Shown here in pieces: positions 10,790 through 21,512 of a stretch of DNA of 64,000 nt. The stretch spans positions 13,659,726-13,723,725 of the forward strand of contig NC_080056.1 of NCBI RefSeq assembly GCF_026212465.1, written 5' to 3'. The first letter of the stretch is position 1. The number at the start of each line of letters is the position of its first letter. The notes under the pieces were generated by a model. That model made no database searches, was not told the DNA's origin, and was given only the letters and a program-made list of their open reading frames with translations. The DNA comes from Amaranthus tricolor (lineage: Eukaryota; Streptophyta; Magnoliopsida; Caryophyllales; Amaranthaceae). The translations under genes were made by a program, and so were the position numbers.

Positions 10790-10811
10790 GGTAGAGCTGG
10801 TGCTGATAACG
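10790..10811 (-). promoter_or_regulatory. Primer-binding site region of the copia element
   Basis: On the minus strand the LTR ends CAACA and is followed by C, then GTTATCAGCACCAGCTCTA. This resembles the tRNA-Met-type primer sites (TATCAGAGC-like) found in plant copia elements. Confidence 0.65.
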
Positions 10812-11000
10812 TGTTGAAAGGTAGGGAGAATATAAGGAGAAATATTAGTATAAGAGATAAATTTATATCTGTTTGATCTTTCTATTACTTGTTGTATCCA
10901 TGCATTACAATACCATGTAGGTATTTATAGAGAAGGATGGGTGAAAGATTACAAATGTAGCACTATTCATGAATGACAATGCATTCATTTGTATTGTCTA
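10812..11000 (-). repeat. 5' LTR of the copia element, last 8 bp missing
   Basis: This copy matches 4183-4371 with two substitutions, but on its outer side it stops at GTATTGTCTA and lacks the final tcacaaca of the other LTR. A tgaag resembling the target duplication follows directly. Within the LTR a TATA-like TATTTATAG lies near 10921. Confidence 0.9.
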
Positions 11001-11462
11001 TGAAGAATATAGTATGAGAAATGAGTTGAATGAATAGTGAAGAAACAACAAGTACGAGAGAAAATGGCCGGGTGTCCTTGACTTTGTCTTCACTCAAATT
11101 AGGCCCCCACATCTTGTTTCCCCGTTACTGATTTGGGTACTTTGTATCTTCCCTTGCTTTCTTACTTCATCTTTCTCTATGACACACTGACACTCCCATC
11201 GAGACTGCCTGCAACGAACATTTTCCTCATTCATTACTTAGTTCATAGTACTACTCCTAATATTAGTTTTCCATTTTCTCTAATACATTAAAAAATATTA
11301 ACATTATCTTCAACTTAATTTTAAAGGTTAATAATATCTGATCTAGGGTCGATCGTGTGCAAGAGCAAGAAGGATTTATGCTTAGGACCCACAAAAAAAT
11401 TAGACTAAAATTGTTTATTGCATCAAAATTAATAAAAAGGTAAATGACACTACTAGTATCAC
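11001..11462. other. Intergenic, no gene recognised
   Basis: Flank between the copia element and a SINE-like repeat. Nothing specific seen. Confidence 0.55.
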
Positions 11463-11655
11463 GCACAAGGCAAGATCTGGGTGGGGAGTATTATTCGCAG
11501 ACAACTCATACCTTTTCCCCTCAAGGAGAGAATAAATAGGATGCGCGCAGTCAAGAAACCTCCAATTAATACATGTGCCCAGTAAGGGTCGAACACCAAA
11601 CCTTTTGCTAAATATGCAAATGCTCTATCCATTAGGCCACAATCGCCTTTGGTGC
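11463..11655 (-). mobile_element. tRNA-derived SINE (degenerate)
   Basis: On the minus strand the 5' part is tRNA-like. TGGCCTAATGGATAGAGCA gives an A box and D-arm, TTTGC and GCAAA make a five-pair anticodon stem around a 7-nt loop, and TGTTCGACCC is a B-box-like T-loop. The body that follows (CTCTCCTTGAGGGGAAAAGG, then TCTGCGAATAATACTCCCC, then ACCCAGATC) matches the layout of widespread plant SINEs, whose bodies read ...GTCTGCGTACA...CCCTCCCCAGACC. The head most resembles tRNA-Arg. No clear target duplication was identified. Confidence 0.6.
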
Positions 11656-12760
11656 ATTGAATTAATACCTTGTGTAATTAACTTGTACACTTAATCACCA
11701 ATTCAAAGTACTATTAATGATAATTGTTATTTTGTTTATTTATTATTGAATTATCAATCCACGATTTTAAATAAAAAACAGATTACTTAAAGCTTAATTA
11801 TTAAACTTAAATTAGTAATAATATGTTCTAATTATTATTGCGTTTACTTATTCTATGATTAATCCACTAAATTTAATTTTTTTTTTCAACTTGTTATCTT
11901 TTTGTTTGTAATGCATTACTTTTTTTTATTTGATCTATTTTATGTATGTTTGATTATAAGAAATTAAATTTGTAGGTGTTAATCACATGATAAGTAAAAT
12001 TCTTTTATGGATTTTTCCATAGTCCTTTTGGAGTTTAGTGCACAACAAAAATATTTAATTCATCACTAGTGAATTTTTAAACGATCGTACATTCGTACTC
12101 AAAATGTTATATACTTTATATATTTTTTATTGGTTGTCTACTTAAGACCTATTAGGGTGTAACATTTTTTACGATATTATAAATTTTTCATTTATTATAT
12201 ATTTTATATATAATTAGGGATAATTTTTACCTTGAACCCTTAAAATCCCAGGGCTACTCTGATCTAGTCTAGTTTCAAATGTGGGAATAAACGATAATAT
12301 TAGTCTAGAACCTTTTCTTCCCAAATTTTTTTTTATTATTTTATAAAAGTAAGTTTAACTTGATAAAAATGAGTATGTCAAACAAGACAAACAAATCATA
12401 AGTAAACAATTAAAATAAGTTCAATTCAACAAATATTAGACGAACATAATAGTGTTTGGTAAATTAGTTTTGGTTTATTTTTGGTAAATTAGTTTTAGTT
12501 TACTTATTGGTTATTGTGTTTTTTGGTTGTTTGAAAAGCACAAAAACAATATTTTGAAAGAGACTTTTAATTGAGCTAAAAAAATAGATTTTAAGCTATA
12601 AGTTTAAGTATCAAATGAATGTTGGCTGATTAGCAAGATTTTATGCCAGTTGATTACTCAATTTTTATAGATGTTTAGTAAGTATTATTTGTTATTGATT
12701 GTTGATTGTTTATTTGTTTTTAAAAAGTGGATTAAAAGCCGAAAATTGACTGGTGAAAAG
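11656..12760. other. Intergenic, AT-rich
   Basis: No gene seen. An imperfect inverted pair (agtgtttggtaaat near 12451, and the complement of agtatttgttaaaa near 13020) might mark an older element that now contains the MITE at 12761, but the match is weak. Confidence 0.5.
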
Positions 12761-12944
12761 TGGAGGTGTTCAAAATAGACCTGATTACCCGATATTTACC
12801 CGACTTTGAAATCGAACCCGACTCAACCCGACTTTAAAATGAATTAAAATGATATAAAAATCAATGTGGACACAAGAACCCATTCTAAACCGACCTGAAA
12901 CACCTAACCCTAAATCGATCTGATGACCCGAATGAACACCTCTA
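12761..12944. mobile_element. hAT-like MITE, copy 1
   Basis: 184 bp with terminal inverted repeats TGGAGGTGTTCA and TGAACACCTCTA. The flanks gtgaaaag (12753-12760) and atgaaaag (12945-12952) match at 7 of 8 positions, giving the 8-bp target duplication typical of hAT elements. The interior is rich in acccga and gacc motifs and contains a line (aaaatcaatgtggacac) that recurs in the copy at 55945-56119. Confidence 0.85.
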
Positions 12945-13041
12945 ATGAAAAGCTACACATACTAGCTTTTGGGGTTTTGATTAAAATTTTAGTTTTTCTT
13001 GGAAGCTTTTAACAAATACTTTTTCAGTTGTTGAAATATAC

Positions 13042-13102
<61 letters not shown>
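13042..13102 (+). repeat. (ATA/AAT)n microsatellite
   Basis: An uninterrupted trinucleotide run of about 20 units directly abutting the MITE at 13103. Confidence 0.97.
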
Positions 13103-13421
13103 GGGAAAACTATCAATAATAAATCAATTTGTGCTTAATTCGCTGAAATAAACTCATGTATTGTTTATTTTTTAATAATACCACCTATCAAATATATCTG
13201 CTAAAAATAAACTCACATATTGTTTATAACCTTCTTCAACGCTTCTTTGTGATCAAGTAATCATGAACAAATAATAGTTAGGTTTATCTACAGTAATTAT
13301 ACCGAATAAGTGGATTTATTTAAAAATAATCAATAGTTTTGTTTATTTACTAAAAATAATCAATTATTGAATTTTTTTAAGCAAATTGAGTAAAAATTGA
13401 TTTATTTTTTACAATATCCCC
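13103..13421. mobile_element. TAA-target MITE
   Basis: 319 bp starting GGG and ending CCC, flanked by TAA on each side. The first and last about 45 bp are imperfect inverted repeats sharing AATAAATCAATTT and a CTTAATTCGCT/CTCAATTTGCT block. The 3-bp TAA target suggests a Tourist/Harbinger-type non-autonomous element. Confidence 0.65.
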
Positions 13422-13544
13422 TAATAATACATACTTTATTATTATAAAATTAATGGTTCTATATATTAAATAATTTAATGTGACCTTCAATAAATCTCTC
13501 ATCATCATTAAATGTCACCTTCTTGGTGACTTATAAGTAGGGAT

Positions 13545-13690
13545 TGTCCAGCTAGATCCGGACCCATTTATTTTTAATGGATTCGAACCCTAAGGGTCCG
13601 ACCTAGACCCACCGAAGGTCCTTAATGGATCCTTAATGGGTCTAAAAACGAGTCTCTTTGATTTGTCAAATTTGAGTTGTTTTCAAGTCA
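13545..13690. repeat. GGTCC/GGACC-rich low-complexity repeat
   Basis: Many short copies of gggtcc, ggaccc and ggatcc in both orientations. A similar block lies at 15060-15275. Probably interiors of old hAT-like MITEs, but no clean ends are visible. Confidence 0.4.
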
Positions 13691-13747
13691 TTTTATTTTT
13701 TGTATTTTCTTAAGGGACTTATTAATGTATTTTACAAATATTTAATA

Positions 13748-13994
13748 CTCCCTCCAATTCAGCACTAACGTCTCATTTACTTTTTGGACACTATTCATCT
13801 CTTACTCTTGTTTGGACACAAATAGTTAAAACATAGTCATGTGTGATCTTGTTTGATTCGTCTCAATGCGATGATTATTCATATCAACTTTCCATAATTT
13901 TTAATAATATACAATCAGATATATTAAGGATTAACTAAGTAAATTGGATAGAGTATATAAAGTAAATGAAATATTAATGCTGAATCGGAGGGAC
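13748..13994. mobile_element. Stowaway MITE
   Basis: 247 bp flanked by TA on both sides, with terminal inverted repeats CTCCCTCCAATTCAGCACTA and the matching GCTGAATCGGAGGGAC. CTCCCTCC termini at a TA target are the hallmark of Stowaway (Tc1/mariner-derived) MITEs. The inverted repeats run about 33 bp with a few mismatches. Confidence 0.92.
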
Positions 13995-14144
13995 TACTAA
14001 TTTAACACTCATAACGTCATCCATACTTGGATTCTATTACAAACATTATATATGAATATTGGGATTATATGGCTATGTTGTATATAATGCAAAAATCCAA
14101 CAAGAAAAGCCAAACATTGGGAGTCAATATATTCATTGGACAAG

Positions 14145-14687
14145 TAGGGCTGAACACGGTTTGGTCTAAACCGTAAACCAAACCGGATCAAACCGTAATT
14201 TAAATATTTGGTTTGGTCTACAGTTTAAATGGTCTGGTCCGGTTTTTTTTTTTAAAAAAAACGGTTTACGATTCGGTCGCGGTTTTAAAATTTTAAAACC
14301 AAACCGGACCGGAAAACCGTAATAGAATCAAATTTTAGGGGATTAGGGCTATGCAACTACTCAGTACTCATGATAATCGCTGCTCTATTTTTCTGCCATT
14401 TGCTTAGACAAGGAGGATGATTATGTGGTCAAATTTGATATGTATTAGGAACAAGTTCCTGGACTATCAACCAATCAACTTCACTTTGTCCTACACATCT
14501 CCACTTGCATTATTATCACCATTTTCCCTTCCCCTGCTCATTCCCTTTTCTTAGCTACCCTTTCTACTGACAGTACTATCAATCTCTTGAATCTTCGATA
14601 AGGTCCTTATGCATTTGAAAGAGAGTAGTTATCTGTTATTTTACAATAGTAGCTATATATCTGTCCTATCCCTTTTGGATGTAGCTC

Positions 14688-14727
<40 letters not shown>

Positions 14728-14871
14728 GTAGACCAGGCCAGACCAGACCGTTCTAGAACGGTCTGGTCTTTTAACTGGTCTGGTCTGGTCTGAAAAATTT
14801 TCAGACCGGAATTTCTGGTCTGGTCTGATTTTTCAGTCAAACCAGATCAGACCGGACCGTATGCAGCCCTA
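14145..14871. mobile_element. Non-autonomous hAT-type element
   Basis: 727 bp with TIRs TAGGGCTG and CAGCCCTA. The flanks tggacaag (14137-14144) and tgaacaag (14872-14879) match at 7 of 8 positions, a hAT-type duplication. The left subterminal region is packed with aaccg/cggtt motifs. The right one is packed with gaccag/ctggtc motifs, giving strong self-complementarity. A T/A homopolymer lies at 14691-14724. No transposase is encoded. Confidence 0.85.
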
Positions 14872-15059
14872 TGAACAAGTGTCCTCGAACACAAAATATA
14901 TTGACGCAACAAAATACAACATGAAAAGGGAAAAATATGAAGAAATAAACTAAATTAATGGAAATGTAGAATACTCATGAACAAAGGGCAGTGTACATTC
15001 ATGATGCAGCTACCATAGACCCTCTGCTGCCCCGATTGCTATCCTTAGTCTTGTTATCC

Positions 15060-15275
15060 ATTATTCGTGTTCGGGTCTGGATCGGAATTTAAAGGGTGGG
15101 TCTAGGATCCGTGTTTAGACGTCGAGTCTGAGTCCGGACCCGAATCCAAGAGTCTAGACCTGGACACAGATCCAAAAATTATTTTTTAGATTCAGATCCG
15201 ACCCAAATTCGATGGGTCTTAAAAATAAGATCCAAACCTTTAAAAACGGACATGCCTACAGCAGGTTCAACAGGG
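15060..15275. repeat. GGTC/GATCC-rich low-complexity repeat
   Basis: Dense short motifs such as gggtct, ggatcc and gacccg in both orientations, similar in style to 13545-13690. Termini are unclear. Confidence 0.4.
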
Positions 15276-15295
15276 TCATGAACCCATGACCATCC

Positions 15296-15960
15296 CTACT
15301 TACAAGCGTCATCAACTTTGTGGCCTAGGCAACCACCACTAACTTGTAGCATGTACAAGTTGCTCTCACTCCTTCCTCTCATGAGCACCATACTCCCTCT
15401 AATAACTTTCAAAGTCCTACTACTAGCTCTGTGGAACATCCCTTTAGCTTTCAATCTACCAAGTGAAACGAGTTTCCTCTCACGCTTAAGAACATATCTC
15501 ACATCTTCTAGATTTCTCTTGACATCATCATGTATCTCAACAAACTTTTCAATACCTTCCATCTTCATCCTCTAGTCATCATTTGGCAAAGTAAAAATGC
15601 CTCCATCACACAAAATAAGCTTAAAAAATTTTTTCTTATCATAACAAATGTGAAATGAGCAACCAGAGTCGATCACTCGTTTCTTGCCATGAACCATTCC
15701 CCATTTACAAGAAGGGCCCAATCATAGTTATCATCTTGAATAAAGCCTAAGCTAGAGCGGTATATCGACTACTCACACCTTCTTTCCTACCATCATCCCT
15801 CAAGCTCCTTATCCTCTTGAGGTCTTCCTTCATCTTCTTACACATTATTTTTTGTACAATAATAACATTGTTAGTAAGATCATTTTTCCCTACAGAGTCA
15901 TTGTTACTAAGATCACTTCTCCCTAAAGAGTTACCCCTTCCTTGTTAATCCTTCTTTTTG
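15296..15960 (-). pseudogene. copia gag-protease relic
   Basis: On the minus strand the segment near 15700-15640 reads RVIDSGCSFHICYDKKKFF, a copia protease with its DSG active site. It runs into VRYVLKRERKLVSLGRLKAK, then TLKVIRGSMVLMRG and LYMLQVSGG, which is the protease C-terminus and pre-integrase region. Upstream (15940-15720) a broken frame with a lysine-rich CKKMKEDL stretch looks like the end of gag. Stops and small indels are frequent and no LTRs flank it, so it is a fragment. It is distinct in sequence from the two copia elements at 4-11 kb and 58-62 kb. Confidence 0.75.
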
Positions 15961-17355
15961 GTTCTTCCTCTATTAGAACCCTCCCAATACAAGCCCTCTC
16001 CACCACTCTTCATCTCTTCCCCCTTCACATCTCACCACTAATCTACCATTTCTCTCAACGCTGCCAATGCTTAATCAAGAGTAATAGACTCCCTACCTGT
16101 TTCCTACCTGTTTTGTGTTTCTCTTGTTTTTGTTGAATGGCTTTGGTTCATGAATCGATGTGAATGATAATGAACACGTTATAATACATGAAAAGGAACT
16201 TTTCTTAAGTAATGTGTAGTTTGATCAATCAAAGTATTGATTGAGTGGAACAAGTTGATGAATGGTTGTCTTCTTAGTTTATAAATAAGAGACATAAATA
16301 CGAACTTTTGAGATAATCATTTTTTTGATTTTATTAACTTTCTCAAGATCATAAACACACAAATTTCTTGTGAATTTCCAATCAATCTTCACAAGAAATC
16401 ATGTATTTTCTTAGTTCTCAATCATTCCTCTATGTGACTACTTTTGTACTACTTGTAATTGTAGTGTTTTTGAATTTATTTTCATTATAATTGTAATAGA
16501 AATAGCTCTTAGAACGACTTAAAGAAATATTTAGAATAATAAAATAGTTTATCTCAATAATATACTTTGTATATTTTATATTTTCAGTGTAAAATTCTAA
16601 CAACCATTATATTGTAACAGTTGTTAGAAATCTTATTTGGTAATACTGAAAATGGTAAGATATAGGACAACTTTTAATGGTACTCTTTGTTTGCGATAAT
16701 TAGGAGTATTCATGTAATTATCATGATTTTCGTTAACCCTGTATGGGAGCAATTATCTCTGTTATATTCTATCAGTAAATACTGTACTAAATACAAAGTA
16801 ATTGCAAAGTGAATGCTCAACTAGCTAGCTTAAACTTGTTAAAGATGTCAGTATATATATTGCAAAAGTAATGACCTATATTTTACATGTTGCACAGTGA
16901 TGAGTTTAATCTTGTTTAATCCAATGCATTATAAAAAAAGGTTTATATTGGGTGGAATAAATCAACCCCTTTCTAAAATTGGACGTAACTTCTTTTCAAC
17001 TTAGCTTATTTGTAATTTAAGATGTTACCTTAATTCTTTGTTTGGAATTTAAGAGATTGCATCTTTGTTTTCTTGACCCGTATATTTATAAGTTGATCGA
17101 ATTTAATTTACTATTATCTATTGTTATTTGTCAAGTTCAATAACATTGGATGTCATCTCAGTCTACTATATTATTCAATACACATATAATCTATACAAAT
17201 ATTTTTATCATATTCGTGATCTATTATTCAAAAAATAATTTTCAACACTGCTTGATTTAGCAAATTTAAGTGCACTAACACATATAATCAATGTGCAAAC
17301 AACAATAATACTTCAAAAATGCCTACGAGTTAAAATAAAATCAATTTAGTTATAA
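15961..17355. other. Intergenic, no gene recognised
   Basis: AT-rich sequence. The part at 16140-16600 might be non-coding remains of the copia fragment, but I cannot show LTR ends. Nothing else was supported. Confidence 0.5.
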
Positions 17356-19114
17356 GGGTGTGTTTGAATTGGGCCATTTCATTTGAATTGATGGAATTGG
17401 CCCAATTCCATTGTTTGGCTAATCTAAAAAATTGAAATTGGAATTGGCCCAATTCCAACACATTTCCAACCCAAGTAAAAAATATTTATTTTCAATTCCA
17501 ACCCATAACTTCCCTAATTTCAATTCCTATTCATTATTTTTTTAAAAAAAATTATTTTCAAAACCCTGGCTAAATGACATTGGGCCTTTTGAAATCCCGT
17601 CTTCATTGATTACCTTGGGCCTTTGAAATCCCCTCTTCATTGATTCACTCTTGCTGGCTGCTGCTTCCTGCTTGCATCTTGCTTCATTGATTCATTTTGA
17701 AGTCCAAACGGTGAGACGTCATCTTCTTCAATCTTCTTCACCATTCACGTTGAGACGTCGACAAGAATCCAGATCACTGTCATTCTTCTTCTTCACCGTT
17801 ATTAACTGGGTAAGTTTCTTTTAGTTCATCACCATTTTTCTTCTTCTCAAGATTTTTGGTACTTATTTAATTTTTTTTTGCCATTTTCGATTTTGTCACA
17901 ATGATGTAGCCATTTTCACATTTTCGCCATTTTTACAGAGATTTAGCCATTTTTGTACTTTTTTAATTTAAGTTGGATTTTCTTCATTAGTAGATTTTCC
18001 AGATTTTCTCAAGTCTGTATGTTCTTCATTAGTTAGATTTTCCATTGGTTATTGTGATATAAGAGATATGAGATTTGATTTGTGGTGATTTTGCTGGAAA
18101 ATGTACCTAATTGAGTAATTAGGTTAAAATCTTTGTATTCGGCCATCTATTACACCGATTTGTTAATAATCAATATGCAATGTTGGTAAGAATCTCTTCC
18201 TTTGATTTCCAGATAATTAATCATGTACTTTAGATTGGCTTTTCTTACTAATTTCAGAGAAAATGAATCTCTTCCTTTTGCCAATACTAGAGGATTTACT
18301 TCTTCGTTTTCTTAAGGTATTAGTTTTGTTAGATTGAGTTTTCATTTGATTTCTAGATAATTAATCATGTATTTTAGATGGAATTTAATTCTTTAGGGGT
18401 ATACAATGTAACATTATATTGCTTCAATCCTATTAGAGTGGCTTCCAATACTATGAAGAAATTTTGGTTATTTACCTGTTTATGAAATCATGAGGTAAGA
18501 TTAGGCTGGATCAAAAATTGATTCTAATGGAAGAGAGTGCAAAGTAATTGAAAGATGGACAATTTGCTGGATTATGATAGATTAAAGTTTTGTTGTTGTT
18601 GAATTGTTGTCTTACTATGAAGTATATGCTTGTTTTGCTACTTTCATAAATCACAACATTTTGGTGCGAAGTATGTATGCTATAGTCAAGGGCTTTGTTT
18701 ACCCAATACCAAACTTATGTTAGCAATTCATCATAAGTGAAGACATAAAAATAGTGGAATGAAAATTGCTGCAAGATTGCTTTTGTTGTGTTGGGTTTTC
18801 AATACATTTATTCTGGAACAATATGGCATGCTCCATCAAGCTGAAAGAGAGCTTAATTTATGTAAGGGTATAAAAATAGTATACAGTGATGGAGTTCTTG
18901 AAGTATGAATAGTTGGTTCTTTTGACTGATTGTGGTACTTTTGTTCACCATATATGACATATTAACTTGATTGATGTACTCAATTAGTTATGTGTATTAT
19001 CGTTGGTTGATTTTGCTTATATGTTTGTAGCTGTTGAATCTGATCCAGCTTGTGTTGTCTCTGGATATGTTGCGATGTTACGATGTTATTAATTAATTAA
19101 ACATTGGTTATATT
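17356..19114 (+). other. Harbinger 5' non-coding region
   Basis: Subterminal repeats, then about 1.4 kb without an ORF before the transposase. A short direct duplication (tgggccttttgaaatcccgt and tgggcctttgaaatcccctc) occurs at 17580-17645. Pyrimidine-rich cttcttcttca stretches near 17720-17830 may be the promoter or leader. Confidence 0.5.
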
Positions 19115-20444
19115 ATGTCTCAGTATACCATGTCTCATGATCGACAAGTTTCCATTGTTAGAAACCGAACTAGAGATGACAATAGTGATAGCGATGAAGA
19201 TGAAATGGAACTAATTGCAATAGTTAGTGGCTTTATTATGGTTGTAGTGGGAGCATGGTTTGATAGGTTTCAGCATAAAGAAGTTTATTGGAACGAACAT
19301 GAACGTGCAATTAAAAGAGCATATTGGTTGGATTCCCTCATGAATGATAGGATTTGTAAAGAGCAGTTACGTATGGATCGGAGATGTTTTGATAAGTTAT
19401 GCGAGATTTTAGTTACTAGAGGAGACCTAGTTACTACTAGGAATGTGACCATAATAGAAATTGTTGCTTTTTTTTTCTACATACTCTTGCCCATGATCTG
19501 AAGAATAGAACTATTGGTGCCGTGTTCACTCGTTCGGGAGAAACGGTAAGCCGTCAATTCCATACCGTGCTCAAAGCTGTGATGAAAATAGGCAAGTATT
19601 ATATCAAGCAAGTAGATTTCAATGTGACTTATGATGGAGACAACAAGTGGAAGTGGTTTGAGGGGGCACTTGGGGTACTTGATGGGACACTTATTAAGAT
19701 GACAGTTCCCGTCGAAGATCGACCTAGATATAGAGATAGGAAAGGAGATATTACTACCAATGTACTAGCTACATGTGATCCAAGTCTTCGGTTCAATTAT
19801 GTTTTGCCTGGCTGGGAGGGATCGGCTTCTGATCCTCGCATTTTAGGGGACGCCCTCCGAAGACCCAATGGTCTCAAAGTTCCTAGGAGTAAGCAAAACC
19901 TCAAGTAGCTTGAAATTATAATTCTTTATAATTTTACTTTCGTATATAATTTTTTTTTAATGTCACAGATAAATATTTTCTTGTTGATTTGGGATATTCT
20001 AATGCACAAGGCTTCTTGGCTCCATATAAAGGTACACGTTACCATTTAAACTTGTGGAGAGGAAGTGCTCCTACAAACTACAAAGAATTGTTCAACTTGC
20101 GTCATTCATCCGCACGTAATACTATTGAAAGAGCCTTTGGGTTATTGAAAAAGAGGTGGGCTATATTGAGGAAAAGTAGCTTTTATGATAAGCAAACACA
20201 AGTAAGAATCATAAATGCATGCTTTGTTCTCCATAATTTTGTTAGAGAAGAAAATTTGGATGAGGAGAATTTGTTAAATGAGGTGGACGATGATTTATCA
20301 AATGTAGAAGCTTTTGATACAATGGAGGATGAAAGGGAGGATTTCATTTCAACGGAACAAGCCTCACCTCAATGGAACAACTTAAGAGATGAAATGTCAC
20401 AAAAAATGTTCCGAGAATACCAAGCTCGAAGGGGGGCTACTTGA
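19115..20444 (+). pseudogene. Harbinger transposase (HARBI1-like, DDE), 1 frameshift
   Basis: This enzyme cuts and joins transposon DNA. The coding parts are 19115-19491, 19492-19889 and about 19969-20444. N-terminal motif: YWLDSLMNDRICKEQLRMDR. The catalytic triad is complete: D in GVLDGTLIK, D in GSASDPRIL, and E in NTIERAFGLLKKRW. Near 19491 one base appears lost (CTTGCCCATGAT, where the frame needs ILAHDLKN), creating a premature TGA. A short AT-rich intron fits GTAAGC at 19890 to CACAG at 19968, joining KVPR to KYFLVDLGY. The tail ends EYQARRGAT. The other residues look well preserved, which suggests recent inactivation. Confidence 0.9.
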
Positions 20445-20583
20445 TTGTGGTTATTTTTATTCTCTAGTAGTGTAGGTGTGTGAATGTGAATTTAGTACAA
20501 TGTTTTGTATTCATATGCCAACACTTGTGATTGATTTTAGATAATGAAACCTTCTAAATGTGTTGTTTTGTTTTTGGTAGGTA

Positions 20584-21512
20584 ATGAGCAATAAAAGAAG
20601 CTATGTGTCTTGGAATAAGCAGATGGATGACATTCTTACTCGAGTTTTGTTAGAACAAATCAACAACAAGGAAAAAGGAGATGGAGACTTTAAGCCTCAA
20701 GCTTACCAAGCTGTTGTTGATGAGTTAAAGAGAGAGCTAGGCATTGCACTTAATGTGGATCATGTGAGAAACCGAACTAAGTCTTGGAAGAAACACTATG
20801 GCTGCATCACGGACATCAAGACTTATACAAAATTCAAGTGGGATGACGAAAAAAAATGATCGTAATCACAATGGAAGATCTACCTCAATGGACAGAATAT
20901 ATTAAGGTATGTATGGCTGAGTTTATACTTGTATATTTCATTGACTAGTATAGATTAGTGAGTAATTCCTGTACCAATATTATTGTTTCCTAAATTGTGT
21001 TACTATTGCTTATTTGCTTCTTCGTTTGCTAAATTGGGATTGTGATCGAGTAGGTAAACAAAAATGCTGCCCCTTATCGCAACAAGTGCATAGAAAATTG
21101 GGAAGATATTTGCACTTTATTTGGTGCGGATAGAGCCGTCGGGGATGGTGCAGAACAACACGAGGAGGCAGCGGATGCCATGGAGGGGGAGGCGATCTGT
21201 GAACGAACAAGCTCTTCTAAGGATCCAACTAATTCAAGCTCTCGCAAGCGGAAAAAGGATAGTGTAGCTGATGCGGTAAATAGTTTTGCTGAGTCATTTA
21301 GAGAGTACGTGCAAAGCAAGATTAAAGACACTTCGAAACTCACTTGTCAAGAGATTCACGCTGTTGTTTCTCAAGTGCTTGGCATTTCTAGGATTCAGAC
21401 TATGCGGGCAGTAAAGAAGTTTATGAATGGTAATCCCGACGAGTTTCTAATGTTGAAAGAACTACCGGAGGATGAGAAACTCGACTGGATACTCTTATGC
21501 CTTGACGAGTAG
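20584..21512 (+). pseudogene. Harbinger Myb/SANT-like accessory protein, 1 frameshift
   Basis: PIF/Harbinger elements need a second protein with a Myb/SANT-like trihelix that binds the transposon ends and brings the transposase to the nucleus. Exon 1 (20584-20906) reads YVSWNKQMDDILTRVLLEQ with conserved tryptophans, then NRTKSWKKHYG and FKWDDEKK. In the A-run near 20857 one A seems missing, giving a TGA. Restoring the register gives MIVITMEDLPQWTEYIK. An intron 20907-21053 (GTATGT to TAG) precedes exon 2, with VNKNAAPYRNK, a basic RKRKK signal and a helical tail ending DWILLCLDE. It lies 139 bp after the transposase. Confidence 0.88.

Larger units (their letters stand above)
4183..11000 (-). 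mobile_element. Ty1/copia LTR retrotransposon, young, near-intact
   Basis: The element runs right to left: 5' LTR (10812-11000), primer site, long leader, gag (8162-9271), protease-integrase-RT-RNase H (4537-8007), polypurine tract and 3' LTR (4183-4379). Protease, integrase, reverse transcriptase, RNase H is the copia order. The LTRs differ at only two of about 189 aligned positions, so insertion was recent. The outer flanks read ggaag before 4183 and tgaag after 11000, a probable 5-bp target duplication with one mismatch. The coding part is intact except for one TAG in pol. The leader between the 5' LTR and gag is unusually long (about 1.5 kb) and carries two extra small ORFs and a tandem repeat. 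Confidence 0.95.
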
